From Erythrophleum ivorense (taxonomy: Eukaryota > Streptophyta > Magnoliopsida > Fabales > Fabaceae): a stretch of DNA of 64,000 nucleotides. Position 1 is the first letter of the stretch. The number at the start of each line of letters is the position of its first letter. Both the position numbers and the translations under genes were made by a program. Location of the stretch: the NCBI GenBank assembly GCA_026724425.1, contig JAIUCV010000003.1, forward strand, positions 57,739,088-57,803,087, given 5' to 3'. Shown one piece after another: positions 33,459 to 44,992 of the stretch. The notes below the pieces were generated by a model, which ran no database searches, was not told where the DNA came from, and worked only from the letters and a program-made list of their open reading frames with translations.

Positions 33459-34231
33459 TGGATATTGGATAAAAGATATTTGAAACACTCAACACCCATA
33501 TTGTATCTTCCAAAAACTATTTTCAAACTTCTGTAATTATTAATTCCTTAAATAATGTACAAAAAAAGTACTAATGTAACAAAAAAAATTAATAAAGTTT
33601 ACCATATATATAATATAAATTTTCATACATATTCATGTATAGTATAATTATTATGTATAATATACTGACATTAAATATAAGATATGCAGTATCCTATTCA
33701 TCCATTGCATTAGACGAGTATTAATTAAGTATCTGAAAGTTAAATTCAAATATCTTCAAGATAATTTTGGATATCGAATAATATGTGAACCTGACCCAAT
33801 ATTTATTGTTGTCAAGTATCAAATATTTGCCAACATGAATTAGCTTAACTGGCAAAAGAGAATTAATAGGATTAGTCATTCCTCCTCAAGAAGATCCCTT
33901 CACAACCAATTCAATGGGCCTTTGCTCATGTAGGTGGGCTAACAAGATCTAAGTTATGCTACTAGCTTTTTGACAATAATGCGAGAGTAAGTTACCAATA
34001 TATATATATATATATATATATGAATATTTTAGTCATAAATGGTTAAAAATCCTAAATACCTAGCCAAAATTTCATTCTTACTAAATAAAAAGATAATCTT
34101 TAACTGTAGAGATTTACAATTTCTAAAGTACTTAACTAATTGGTAACTGTAGATAGTAAGAGAGCTTGTGACCATAATCTCATTTGTAGATAGTAGGATA
34201 ACCTCTTATTATAATCTCTTATCCATCTTAG
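33459..34231 (+). promoter_or_regulatory. Upstream region of truncated NLR, paralogous to the first NLR promoter
   Basis: The stretch 33459-33580 aligns with 3035-3180, and the 60 bp before the ATG at 34232 resemble those before 3352 (GTAGATAGTAGGATA.. versus ATAGATAATAGGATA..). The middle part has extra sequence including a (TA)n tract at about 34000-34020. Confidence 0.4.
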
Positions 34232-34790
34232 ATGGAAGCGATCGTTAGCTGTGTTGTACAATTCCTTCTTCAGAAATGTCTAGCTTCAATAATAGGTGAA
34301 AATCATCATCTATGTTGTTTTAGAGTTATGTTCAAGACTTTGACAAGAGAAATAGTAGTTTTGTTAGCAACGAAAAGTAGAGTGCATGAAGATATCGAAG
34401 AGGCCAAAAAAACAAAGAAGATTAAGATTGAGGATGAAGTTGAGCTATAGCTAAATAAAGCCAAAGGGTTGATTGAATAAGATACCAAAGCAAAGAAGAA
34501 ATGGTGTTTCTTTTCTTCTTAAGTTTCTGTACTAATTGCATTTGCGAATACGAGCAAAAGGCAAGGAGTTGGAATGAAAGACAAAAAGATTAAAGAGATA
34601 ATCAAAGAGAGTGATTTCTATTGAGAATCAATCAGCTAGATTTTTAGTCATGGAATACTATTCTTCACCAAATTTTATGGATTTTGAGAGTAAAACTCAA
34701 AATTTGAACAATTTAAGGAGATAATAAAGGATGAGAATAACCATATAATTGGACTGTAAGTGATGGGAGGAATGGAGAACGTTGTAGTTT
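34232..34790 (+). pseudogene. Truncated NLR pseudogene (CC domain up to the P-loop)
   Basis: An ATG at 34232 opens 72 codons (MEAIVSCVVQFLLQKCLAS onwards) corresponding to the CC domain of the gene at 3352. Shared features are CC..V..FKT..R, EDIEEAKK and, after stops and frame changes, DTKAKKKW, HGILF, FYGF and KDENNHIIGL. It breaks off at MGGMEN, which is where the P-loop GMGGTGKTT sits in the intact gene. In-frame stops begin at 34448. Everything from the P-loop onward is missing, and the next bases are unrelated. Confidence 0.8.
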
Positions 34791-34999
34791 TCCACCATAA
34801 TCACTGGAGGCAAAGTTGTAGTTTTTCACCAGTTGTAGCCTAGAGTTGTAGTTTGCCATTTGTCAAATGTAGCTAGCTATAAAGTTGCCATGTGTCAATT
34901 AATCTATCCTACGTAGTAAGGTTTGTTACTTATAATAATGTTTTGAGTCACTATAGATTTAAATATCCTAATCTTTGTTTGGATGAGTTTGTTAATTTA
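34775..34999. other. Short repeat cluster after the NLR truncation point
   Basis: GTTGTAGTTT recurs three times (about 34784, 34816, 34854) with CCACC / TCACC following. The origin is unknown; it may be the scar of the event that truncated the NLR. Confidence 0.35.
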
Positions 35000-35002
35000 T
35001 AT

Positions 35003-35905
35003 ATAGACAAAATACACTTTTGAGTCCTTAATTTTACATTCAATTTCACTTTTGTCCTTTATTTTTATTTTGTTCAAGTATGATTCTTTAAATTGATTTT
35101 AAATTTCATTTTTGTCTATTAACTTTATTTAATTTAGTCTTTGAACCTATATAAACTATCCAAATATTTTCCTCCCCTCCGTCATGGTCAAGTTGTTTAA
35201 TAAAAAACTTTTATGTGCTTTAACTTTGATAATCTCTTGTCAACTTAGATTTGAATTTGATGGTGTTAGAAACAATGAAACATTTGAATAGTTTTGGATG
35301 TCAAAAGACCAAATTAGGGGAGGAGTTAAAGGACCAAAGCGAAATTAAATAAAGTTAAATGATAAAAATAAAACTCGAGATAAAGTCAAATAATCAAAAT
35401 GAAACTACATGAAATTAAAGAATAAAAATGAAATTTTAGATAAAATTAAAAAATTAATTTTTTTCTATATAGATAAAATGTGCATTTGATTCCTTAACTT
35501 TACCTTTAGTTTTATTTTTATTTTTTAACTTTATTTTGTTCTAAAATGATCATTTAAATTGATTTTAGATTTCACTTTCATCTTTTTATTTAATTTCATT
35601 TTAATTTAGCCTTTTAACTTATATAAGCAATTTAGATGTTTCTTTCTCTCTAATGTTACCAAGTTGTTTAACAGAAAAATTTTATGTGCCTTAACTTTGA
35701 TAATTTGTTGCCAACTTGGATTTTAATTTGATGGTGTTAGAGAGAAGGAAGTATTTGAGTAGTTTAAAAGTTAAGAGACCAAATTAAGAAAAAGATAAAA
35801 TTAAGGGATAATAGTGAAATTTAAAATATAATTAAACAATCAAAATTAAATTAAATAAAGTTAAGGGATAAAAATACTTAAGTAAAATTAAATGATAAGT
35901 GAATA
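35003..35905. repeat. Two tandem foldback units
   Basis: Unit 1 (about 35003-35463) and unit 2 (about 35464-35905) are similar to one another: both start near AAAAT(A/G)CACTTTTGA-type sequence and share TTATGTGC(T/C)TTAACTTTGATAAT. Each also has arms that are reverse complements. They belong with the foldback elements at 1299 and 31003. Confidence 0.5.
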
Positions 35906-36089
35906 TGGTTTTTTTATGAACCAAAAGCATATCAATATGAGTTGTTTAGATTAAATTTGGATGATTTAAATTTTATAATTTTTTAAATATTTTTTATATA
36001 AAATAATTTTTTTTAAACTTGGCAGTTATAAAACTCTTTTTATTTTTACATTCTATTTCTTATAAACTAAAAAAATTATTATTATAATA

Positions 36090-36584
36090 ATATATATATA
36101 TATATATATGGTGAAAAGGGTAGATAGATTTAGCATTGAAGTTTAAGTACTTGACTAAACCGACAAAGTTGCATGGATCACGTATATATATATATATATA
36201 TATGGTGAAGAGGGTAGATAGATTTAGCATTGAAGTTTAAGTACTTGACCAAACTGACAAAGTCGCATGGATCACGTATATATGTATATATGTATATATA
36301 TATGTATATATATATATATGGTGAAGAGGGTAGATAGATTTAGCATTGAAGTTTAAGTACTTGACTAAACCGACAAAGTCGCATGGATCACGTATATATA
36401 TATATATATATATATATATGGTGAAGAGAGTAGATAGATTTAGCATTGAAGTTTAAGTACTTGACCAAACCGACAAAGTCGCATGGATCACATATATATA
36501 TATATATATATATATGGTGAAGAGGGTAGATAGATTTAGCATTCAAGTTTAAGTACTTGACCAAATTGACAAAGTCGCATGGAT

Positions 36585-36627
<43 letters not shown>

Positions 36628-37256
36628 GGTGAAGAGGGTAGATAGATTTAGCATTGACGTTTAAGTACTTGACCAAATTGATAAAGTCGCATGGATCACG
36701 TGTGTATCTATATATATATATATATGGTGAAGAGGATAGATAAATTTAGCATTGAAATTTAAGTACTTGACCAAACCAACAAAGTCGCATGGATCACATA
36801 TATATATATATATACATACATACGTGATATATATATATATATATATCCTCTTCAATGCTAAATCTATCTATCCTCTTCACCATATATATATATATATATA
36901 TATATGGTGAAGAGGATAGATAGATTTAACATTGAAGTTTTAGTACTTGACCAAACCAACAAAATCGCATCGCATGGACATTGAAGTTTTAGTACTTGAC
37001 CAAACCAACAAAATTGCATCGCATGGATCACATATATATATATATATATATATGGTGAAGAGGGTAGATAGATTTAGCATTAAAATTCAAATACTTGACC
37101 AAACCGACAAAATCGCATGGATTATGTGCATATGTAGGACACACACAGCGTGCCAAATTTCATATGAAATTTACTATTTTCAGCGTCCATCTATCGGTTT
37201 GGTCAAGTAGTTACACTTTAATGCTAAATCTACCTGACCTTTTCACCATCATGGTA
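36090..37256. repeat. Minisatellite of about 70-bp cores joined by (TA)n, with inverted units
   Basis: Nine forward cores begin GGTGAAGAGGGTAGATAGAT at 36110, 36204, 36320, 36420, 36516, 36628, 36726, 36906 and 37054, each ending near GCATGGATCAC. They are separated by (TA)n, once by (CA)n at about 36586-36610. Two inverted partial cores are at 36847-36892 and about 37183-37250. Core spacing varies mainly through the TA tract. Unit 8 contains an internal duplication. Open frames here are products of the repeat. Confidence 0.9.
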
Positions 37257-39118
37257 TAGGGCTTGTGGTATTGAAGAAAAAAAGAGAAAAGGTTTTTTTT
37301 GTCGTTTTAGACCGACGGACGACTTCTGAGTTACGATTATTTTTTTTTAATTCACACCATTTTAAGTCATGATTATGAAATTATGTGCTTGATACTATTT
37401 CAAAATATTATACCTCATGAAATTTATAAAATTTTTTTTACAAAAATAAAAAAGTTATAATAATATTTAATTTAATTGGCTGTACATAAAATATTTTTTA
37501 ACTATATGCAGTTTTAATTATAAAAAATTAGAGAAATTTATATAGAGTTCAAACTATCTTATTTTAGGTTCATTTTTTTCTTTAATCTGTTGATAAAAGA
37601 ATATGATTTATTTATTTATTTATATTTTAACATTAAATGATTGAATTCTTTGAAATAATTCCCTGTATATTTTATCTTTAATAAAAATTGCATAATACTT
37701 AAATTTTGGGCACTAAACATTGTTTAAAAATGAAGACGTAAAATACGTGGTGCTTTCAACCCAGCCAAGCCTATACATATAAATTGTACGAAGATTCTTC
37801 ACACTAAAGTGGTTTGAATCAGCCTATGGGCAGAATTGCAGCAGTCGAGGATCTCGCACATTATTTTTGGAAAAAATTTCAAGTATGAACTCTAACTTTT
37901 TGAAAATAATATTAACACATTTTAAAAATAATTTTTTTAAATGATTAAAGGATCAAAATCTCCATTACTATTTTTTAAAGTAACTATTTATATCTTCTTA
38001 AGTTATAATTTGATTTTAATAATTTAAATTTATTACTACATTTAAATAAAAATATCCTCATAACATTAAGAAGATTAAGTTGTAACTTTAAAAAATATAT
38101 AAATAATTTTAAAAAATATTAGTAATAACTTTAATTTTTGATATTTCAAAAAAAATTTGATCTTTAAGATGTTTTAATATCATTTTTATAAAGTTAAATT
38201 TTTTAGATAACATTTTTCTCTAATTTTTAAAGAAAAAGTATAGTTAAGGATTTTGAATTGAACATATTTATATTAAAAAATTTTAACTTTTAAAATTATT
38301 TTGAAAGACTCAAGTATTAACAATTTAAATTATATAAAAAATTACAATTTGGAACTTTTAGTTAAAATTTTTTGTTCTTAAAATCTTATAGAATAATTTT
38401 AAATTTTAAATTTTTTGAGTATAAATAATTTTAATTTGAAATTCTCAATTGTAATTTTTTAATTTCAATTTATATCAAAATATATTAGAAAATATATTAT
38501 TTTTTATTTAAATTTTTACAATAAGTTCTTATAGGGATCAAAATGTAAGCTGATCAAATTACAAATTTAGATAAATTATAAAACTAAATAATCAAATTTT
38601 CCCTAAAAAGAAATTGTGCAACTGAGTTGGGCGAAATATAGCTCAAGGGATTCATCAAATGATAACATGTTATATGCTCACTAATCTCGCATCTTGTGGC
38701 AATGTATAAAGAATTCAATGCTTTTATTAAAAAAAAAAAAAAAGGAACCCATATACCAAGTCATATAAAACAATAATAGATGTAATTCAATTAAAATGGT
38801 TGATGTAGTCCAATAAAAAATGACAACAGATGTAGTTCTACAACATAAATAAGCTCCAGCTGGCTTGCGAAGGACGATTTTGAAAGGGACTTGACGAAGG
38901 TGCCGTGTTTATTGTGTCCTCCTCTGCTTTCCGTACACCAACTCCCCTGCACAACTGTAATGGAGGGACCCGGACTTTCTGTATATCTCTTTAATTTAGA
39001 TAATTCAGATCATATTTAAATAATTTAAATTTTTTTAAAAAAAGTTTGATATTTTTATTTTAAAAAATAGAATATAAAATAGAAATAATCTCTTAATTAT
39101 AAAATTAAAAACACATTT
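37257..39118. other. Very AT-rich region
   Basis: No gene recognised. A short stretch of more balanced composition at about 38840-38970 could be a relic of a gene, but no protein motif is visible. Poly-A at about 38729-38742. Confidence 0.45.
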
Positions 39119-40122
39119 TCTGCTTTTGTTGTTTGTGTTGTCATTTTTGAATTTAATTAAGTGATTTCAATTTTATGGAAATGCAACTGGTATACACAGA
39201 ATGCGAGCATTTGGTATACGTCTCCATTAACTCATGAATAACCAATATTGAGGCTTGTAATTGCTGACCGTGGGCCTTTGGGCTGGCTTGTGGCAAGTCT
39301 CCTTCCTCAAATTGGACTGAAGGCCCACCATTTTTATGATTCTCACCTAACTCTTCGGCTTTGAATGACCAAAACGATAACTCAACTCTTCCACACCTAT
39401 AAACATAACTATTCTCCACCCTCGTCCCACCACAAGTATATCATCCATCTCTAACAAATTTAGTTTCGCTTCTATTAATCTTACTATAACCCATTAAAAC
39501 TATTTCAATCCTTTTTATATTCTGTGAAACAACTTAAACAATTATAAACTATAAGGATGACCAAAACATCTAAATCATGTGAGTATCTATGAAATTTACA
39601 TTTACTTAAGTTTGGCTTCGATTTCTACTCTCTCTCTTTTTCCTTTTTCAAGATTTTATGATTCTTTTGTAATCCCCAGAGAAAAAAGGAGAAGTTAAAT
39701 TTTCACACGTGTTAAAATAATGAGAGTTTGTTTGTTTAGCACATTGTATAAAGGGGGATTGTGTAAGGTTATATGATTAGTTCAGTTTTTATCGAGCATT
39801 TGGTATACACAAACCACATAGATAAGGTTATAGGGTCAACTTCATTTGCTACATGGAGAAGTATATTATATAATAAGGCCTTTCTTGCCTTGAGTAGTGA
39901 GCTTACAGCCGCCCTGGGGGAGCATGCAATGAGTTGCTCACAGTTGCAGTGGTTAGTGTATACCAAATGCTCGATTCTTTCTCTTTTAAAAAAAAAACAC
40001 AAAAAAATAAAATAAAATAAAACAAAAGAAAACAAAATGTAGAAGTAGAAGAGCTGCTTTTGTTGTTTGTGTTGTCATTTTCGACTTTAATTAAGTGATT
40101 TCAATTTTATGGAAATGCTGGT
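39119..40122. repeat. About 65-bp direct repeats flanking an inverted-repeat element
   Basis: The sequence TTTTGTTGTTTGTGTTGTCA onwards to TTATGGAAATGC occurs at about 39122-39186 and again at about 40060-40122. Between them lie a single copy of GAGCATTTGGTATAC (39205-39219) and the inverted-repeat element at 39791-39975 that carries the same motif at both ends. Confidence 0.65.
39791..39975. mobile_element. MITE-like element with perfect 20-bp terminal inverted repeats
   Basis: ATCGAGCATTTGGTATACAC at 39791-39810 is matched exactly by its reverse complement at 39956-39975, and similarity continues a few bases inward (AACCAC). The element is 185 bp with no coding capacity. The superfamily is unclear because no target duplication is obvious. 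Confidence 0.65.
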
Positions 40123-41099
40123 GCAGGTGGTTCGTGAGGAGTCGCGTCCACTTGCAAGTAGTTTCCACACATGACCATCATTGACTCCACCCATCTAGAA
40201 AACGTGATGTAAAAGTTTGGAAAAATTATGTTTAAGTAAAATTTACAATAAAAATTTAAAAAAATTAAAATTATTATCACTCACTATTAAAATTTTAAAA
40301 AATTACTACTACATTTTATAAAAATTATAATTTAAATAACTTTGATTACATTAAGTCTCCTAAAATTTTATTATAAGTTTCGTCTTTGGGATAATTTCAC
40401 TTTTTAAAATTTTTCATTACAAATTTTGTAAAATTTAAATCTTTGAATGCGATTTTTCCTAAAAATTTTAAGGTTATTTTTTTTTTGTATTTTACTTCTT
40501 TTAAATTAAAAAAATAAATAACTAACATTTAGGGACGATTCACTACCACGAATAATATTTGTCCACCACTTTCTTCCTCACTTCCTCTCTCAGTTTCCTT
40601 ACCCCTCTTTTTTATGCTTACTTCGGACGTTGATTTTCTCCGGCTTTACTTGAGTAAAATGAAGAACTGATTAGAGTATGAAGAACTGATTACTAAAATG
40701 AGTATTTAATTACTACTAAATCATAAATTAATTATAAAGATTGATATAAAAATGTTCATAAATATAGAGTAAATAACTTTTTAAATTTTCGTATTAATAA
40801 TTTTGACTTTAATTTTTTCATTAATTTTTAATCTAATAATGTGTGTCTGTTGTGTGCAAGTCTTCAAATCAAATCCGTGTTATATATTTGAAACTATGTT
40901 GTGCTTGTAAGTTGAACCTATGTTGTATTTTTACAAATAAGTGATATGGTAAATTTTTAGAAATATAAGGTACTCGTGCGTCAAAATATATTTAATATTA
41001 AAAAATAAATATGTATTATATTAGAAAGTTGAAGAGTTGATAACTCAATATATTACAAAGTTGAAGAGCCCAAACTATCCGCCACAGTTCAAAGTCAAG
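40123..41099. other. AT-rich intergenic region
   Basis: No gene or element recognised. Confidence 0.45.
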
Positions 41100-41990
41100 A
41101 GCTAACCAATATCTCTCTTCAATCATTGCGGTATTTGCTTCTGCAAACCAGTTTGCGCACTATTTCCTTCTTGTGGTTGCTTCCTTCCTTTGATTTTTCT
41201 CTTCGTTAGTTGTTCTCCTTCTTGTTCCTATACCCTTCCAATCGCTAGAGTTCTTGCTTTCGCGTTGCAGTTTGTGGGCTCTGTTTTCTCGTAATTGAGT
41301 TCTTCCTTTTATTTTTCTCTCCATTAATAGCTGCTCTGTTCTTCTTCTTTTTCAAAAGAAAACAAAAAAACAAAAAAAAAAGCCACCTTAACAGTTTGCG
41401 TGCTCTGTTTACTTGTATTTAGATTCCTGCATTGATTCTCCTCTTCGTTAATCACTTACTCTTATACCCCTCCAATCACTAGTTTTTACTCTCGCTTTGC
41501 AGTTTTTTGTGCTCTATTTTCTTGTAATTGGTTTCTTCCTTTGATTTTTTTCTTCATTAATAGCTGTTTGTTGTTGCTCTTCCAAAAAAAAAAAAAGTAA
41601 AAGAAAAAACCAAAAAAAGGTAGCTTAAGGCGTCTTTCTAGTCATTACTGTTTCAGCTTCCGCTTAACAGTTTACATGCTCTATTTCTTAGTATTTAGAT
41701 TCTTGCATTGATTCTCCTCCCCGTTGATCAGTTTTTCTTCTTCTCCTTAAAAAAAAAAAAAAAACCAAGCCTTTCTTGTGGAAGGCGCCAGTCCAATCAT
41801 TCCAATTCCTGTTTCTGCTTAATATTGTGTACTCTATTCCCTTCTATTTGGATTTTGCCTTCCATTTTTTTCTCCATTGATTGCTGCTATTTTTCTTTTG
41901 AAAAAAACAAAAACAAAACAAAACAAAAGGAAGCTTCCCTATCAAAGGCATTGTAGAAAGGCGTTGAAATCTTCAGAAGAGAGGTAAGTG
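41100..41990 (+). repeat. Pyrimidine-rich tandem repeats ending in a splice-donor-like site (possible 5' leader)
   Basis: About three to four imperfect units with a period near 230 bp. Examples are CCAATCGCTAG at 41238 and CCAATCACTAG at 41471, each followed by CTTGTAATTG.., TTCTTCCTTTGATTTTT and an A-rich block. The array ends CAGAAGAGAG|GTAAGTGTC at about 41982, which resembles the end of a non-coding first exon. The downstream part of any such gene is displaced by the Ty3/gypsy insertion at 42292, and I could not identify it beyond 52283. Confidence 0.4.
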
Positions 41991-42291
41991 TCTGTATTAC
42001 GTGACACTTTTGATTGTGTTACTTCTCGTTTTGCAAATATATAATTATCTCATCATCATATGCTATATATGTTTTTTGTACCTCAGCTTCTTGTTCTTGA
42101 CTTGAAATCAATAGAGTATTCTTAAAATTAACAACCAATAAAAAATCTTCAATATGGTACTCTTAAATCTTCTCAAATAATACTTTAATTTGTTGCAGTA
42201 ATATAAATGTTAGCAAATATTCATGAAAATGACCTCAAGTGATAAGAGACATTTGAACTCATTGGTTAAGAAGCCTCTATAATGTCTCTAT

Positions 42292-44771
42292 TGTAATAAC
42301 CGACGTGAAAGAGGCATGCAGGAAGCTGACTTTTCCATGCAAAAATTATACAGCTGCCACGCACCAGATTTCCCTCTGCCATTTTACAGATATACCCCTC
42401 CTTCCATTTACTTTAAGTGGGTTTTTCTGGTCATTTAGCACTCCCAATTCTGCAACATAATCCATCCAGCGAAGCACTTGCAGAACAGACCAGAAACTCT
42501 GCCTTTTCCTCCCCTGTTCTGCTGGACGTTGATTTCCCAGATCCTTCGAGCTACTGAAACGTTGGGTTGGCTGCTTCTTTACACTGTGAATTTGTTCCAG
42601 TTTTGTTGCTTCATTCAGATGCATGGAAAGCTCCCTATTGGACGAACCATATTGCTGAACAAAAGCTGCAATTTTCTTCCCCTGTTCAGTGTTATTGCTG
42701 TCGCTGTGTGTTGCTCCTTCAGTTTCTTCATGCTATGCGAGCTGTTTTTGTTACCCATCTGGTGGAATAGCTTCATTTCAGTCGCATACCTCCTCTTGTT
42801 GGATGAAGACTGGAGCTGACCGAAAATTCCCTTTCTTCTTCCCTGTTCAGCGCTGTTTTGGTTAACTCTTGCTGCTGATGTTTGCGCCTTGAAGTGTTAA
42901 GCCTTTGCTGTTGATTGCTAGTGAAACCAAGCCAGAAAAATTAATTTCTCAGGTCTGAACTTTCTGCTGGATGATTTGCTGTTGCTGGGTTCATTTTTCC
43001 CCTCTGTTTACGTTACTTTGTGCTGCTGGTTCACTGTTCAAGGCAGCCATTTCCTCCTTGTTTGAGCTGGGCTTCATGGCTGTGTGAGGGTGGCAAGAGA
43101 GTGACGCTGTACTGTGTTTTTAAGCCTGGAAATTTCTGATGTATGTGTTATTTTTTCTGGTCAGCTTGTCCTGCGTTTTTCTCCCCTGTTTATTAATGCT
43201 ATGATACGTTTATGTGCTGGCCAGCAAGGGAGGTCCTGCGCAGAAGGAAAAGTGATGCAGGAAGATGATTCTGGTTGAAAAATTCTGATTTCATTCATAC
43301 TGAATTGTATGTTCACTCTCCTATACGTAAATTCCTCCCAAAAATTCTGCATATTTATACATACCTATTTTAATTATAGACCAAACCCCTACTGTGCTCT
43401 CTTCTTACTTGTTAAATTATAATTATGCAGAATAAATTTCCCGATTAAAGATGGTATATATTTCTTTTAGTTTTTGAATTTTGGTTTAACTCCTAACTGG
43501 AACCAAGGAAAAGGAAGCACAATATATGTATATTGTGTATACGTATGGAGGGCATGAAATTGAGTAGAGAAATAAATTTTAAATTTAGATAAGTCTTGTA
43601 TGAAATTAATTGGGGTGATTCATTTTCTAAAATCTGGTGAATGGGTCTTGTAGGGTATTCAGGAGACTAAGTTATAGCCGAGGAAAGGGGCAGGAAATTT
43701 CTGTAGTATCTCGGAAGGTGAGTAAGTAATGCGGACCATGAGTCATGGGAAATTCTCATTTTGTTACTAAGTTTCCTTGTAGTATTTCAAAAATTTGATT
43801 ATCTATTTATAGAAATACATATTACAATATTTTGTCATATGCATGTTTATCCAAAAATCGGTTCAAACATGAATATTTTTAAAATCGATAGATGTTTGAA
43901 TTATTTGGAAATTTTATGATGAACTCGATCTGGAAGGTATTCTGTCTGAAAAGTTAAAAAGGAGAAAAATTGCATGGTTTATGAAATCATCTGTTTAGAA
44001 CCTTGTAGCTAACAGCAGTAGATGTTAGCCCTGGTGCACCATGATCTGAGCCTCAGCTAGCAGGGGTGGTGCTAGCCCCGTGTGTAGGCCACCACACGCG
44101 GACTTATGTTAACTTCCGCAAGCTGAATGCTATGCGTCTGTAGTGATTTTTTCCCGCGAGCTGTGTGCTCTACGTCTGTTTAAATTGGTTCTGCTTAGAT
44201 ACTTTCAGTGCATTTGTATGAAAGAGTTTGCATAAAATATGTTTTACGCGATATATTTATAAATAGGTACCCATGTATTTGTGACCTTACCTTTATTTTA
44301 AAAAGGGTCGGTATTACTTATTCATTGAGTATTCAACTCATTTTTTATATATATATTTTTTCAGAGAGCAGTAGGGACTCTAATATACCCCCAGCAGCCT
44401 TCTAGTGGCCGACCTCTTGAGACTTCCTTTGACGAGCCTACAGTAGCTCATGTGGGTGTACTTTGGTTGTATATGTATTTTGTTTGAAACTTTGTAAAAC
44501 TTTGTAAAGTTAGCTCCACGGAATCATAGTTAGGGTATCCCCACACCCCAGATGTTTCTTTGGTCTGATTGGATATGAGTTCGCCCTTTTGGGATATATT
44601 GTACTGTCTGACATGTCGTAGAAATATCGAGAGGTCTACGTTATAGAGGAGACTCTGTTGAAATTTCTACAAATGTCCTCTAAAAAAAAAACTTATATGT
44701 TTTATATGATTCAAATTGATGCCCATAAGTATTTTCTCTATGTTTCCGCTTCTAAATTGTGGGGTGTGACA
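42292..44771 (+). repeat. 5' LTR of the Ty3/gypsy element
   Basis: Starts TGTAATAACCGACGTGAA and ends GGGGTGTGACA. It contains repeated CCCTGTTC blocks and the inverted-repeat-like CTAGCAGGGGTGGTGCTAG at about 44057-44075. Short open frames in it are not genes, since they recur identically in the 3' LTR. Confidence 0.93.
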
Positions 44772-44774
44772 GTT

Positions 44775-44786
44775 TGGTATCAGAGC
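44775..44786 (+). promoter_or_regulatory. Ty3/gypsy primer-binding site (initiator tRNA-Met)
   Basis: TGGTATCAGAGC, a perfect plant initiator-Met primer-binding site, lies three bases after the 5' LTR end. Confidence 0.93.
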
Positions 44787-44992
44787 TTAGGTCTTTCTGT
44801 GGTCCTGTGGAGCAAGAGTTTTCGGTGAAATCTCAATTATGGTTATGAACCCGGGTGTAACTATACTTAAGGTGTCACTGAAAACCTTATAGGGTGTCTT
44901 AAGTCATTCCTTCGAGTGTATTGTCTTGTTAAATGTTACTTCCAATATGGAGAATGATTTGAATGATCATCATTTTTTTTTAGTGTGTGGAG

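Noticed and set aside
33834..33900. A second SINE-like A-box (TAGCTTAACTGGCAAA)
   Set aside because: No matching B-box or A-tail was found downstream.
36237..37210. Open frames with repeated YIYIYI motifs
   Set aside because: They are translations of (TA)n and the minisatellite core.
36090..37256. CRISPR-like appearance of regularly spaced repeats
   Set aside because: The spacers are TA microsatellite rather than unique sequence, and the context is a plant nuclear genome; it is a minisatellite.
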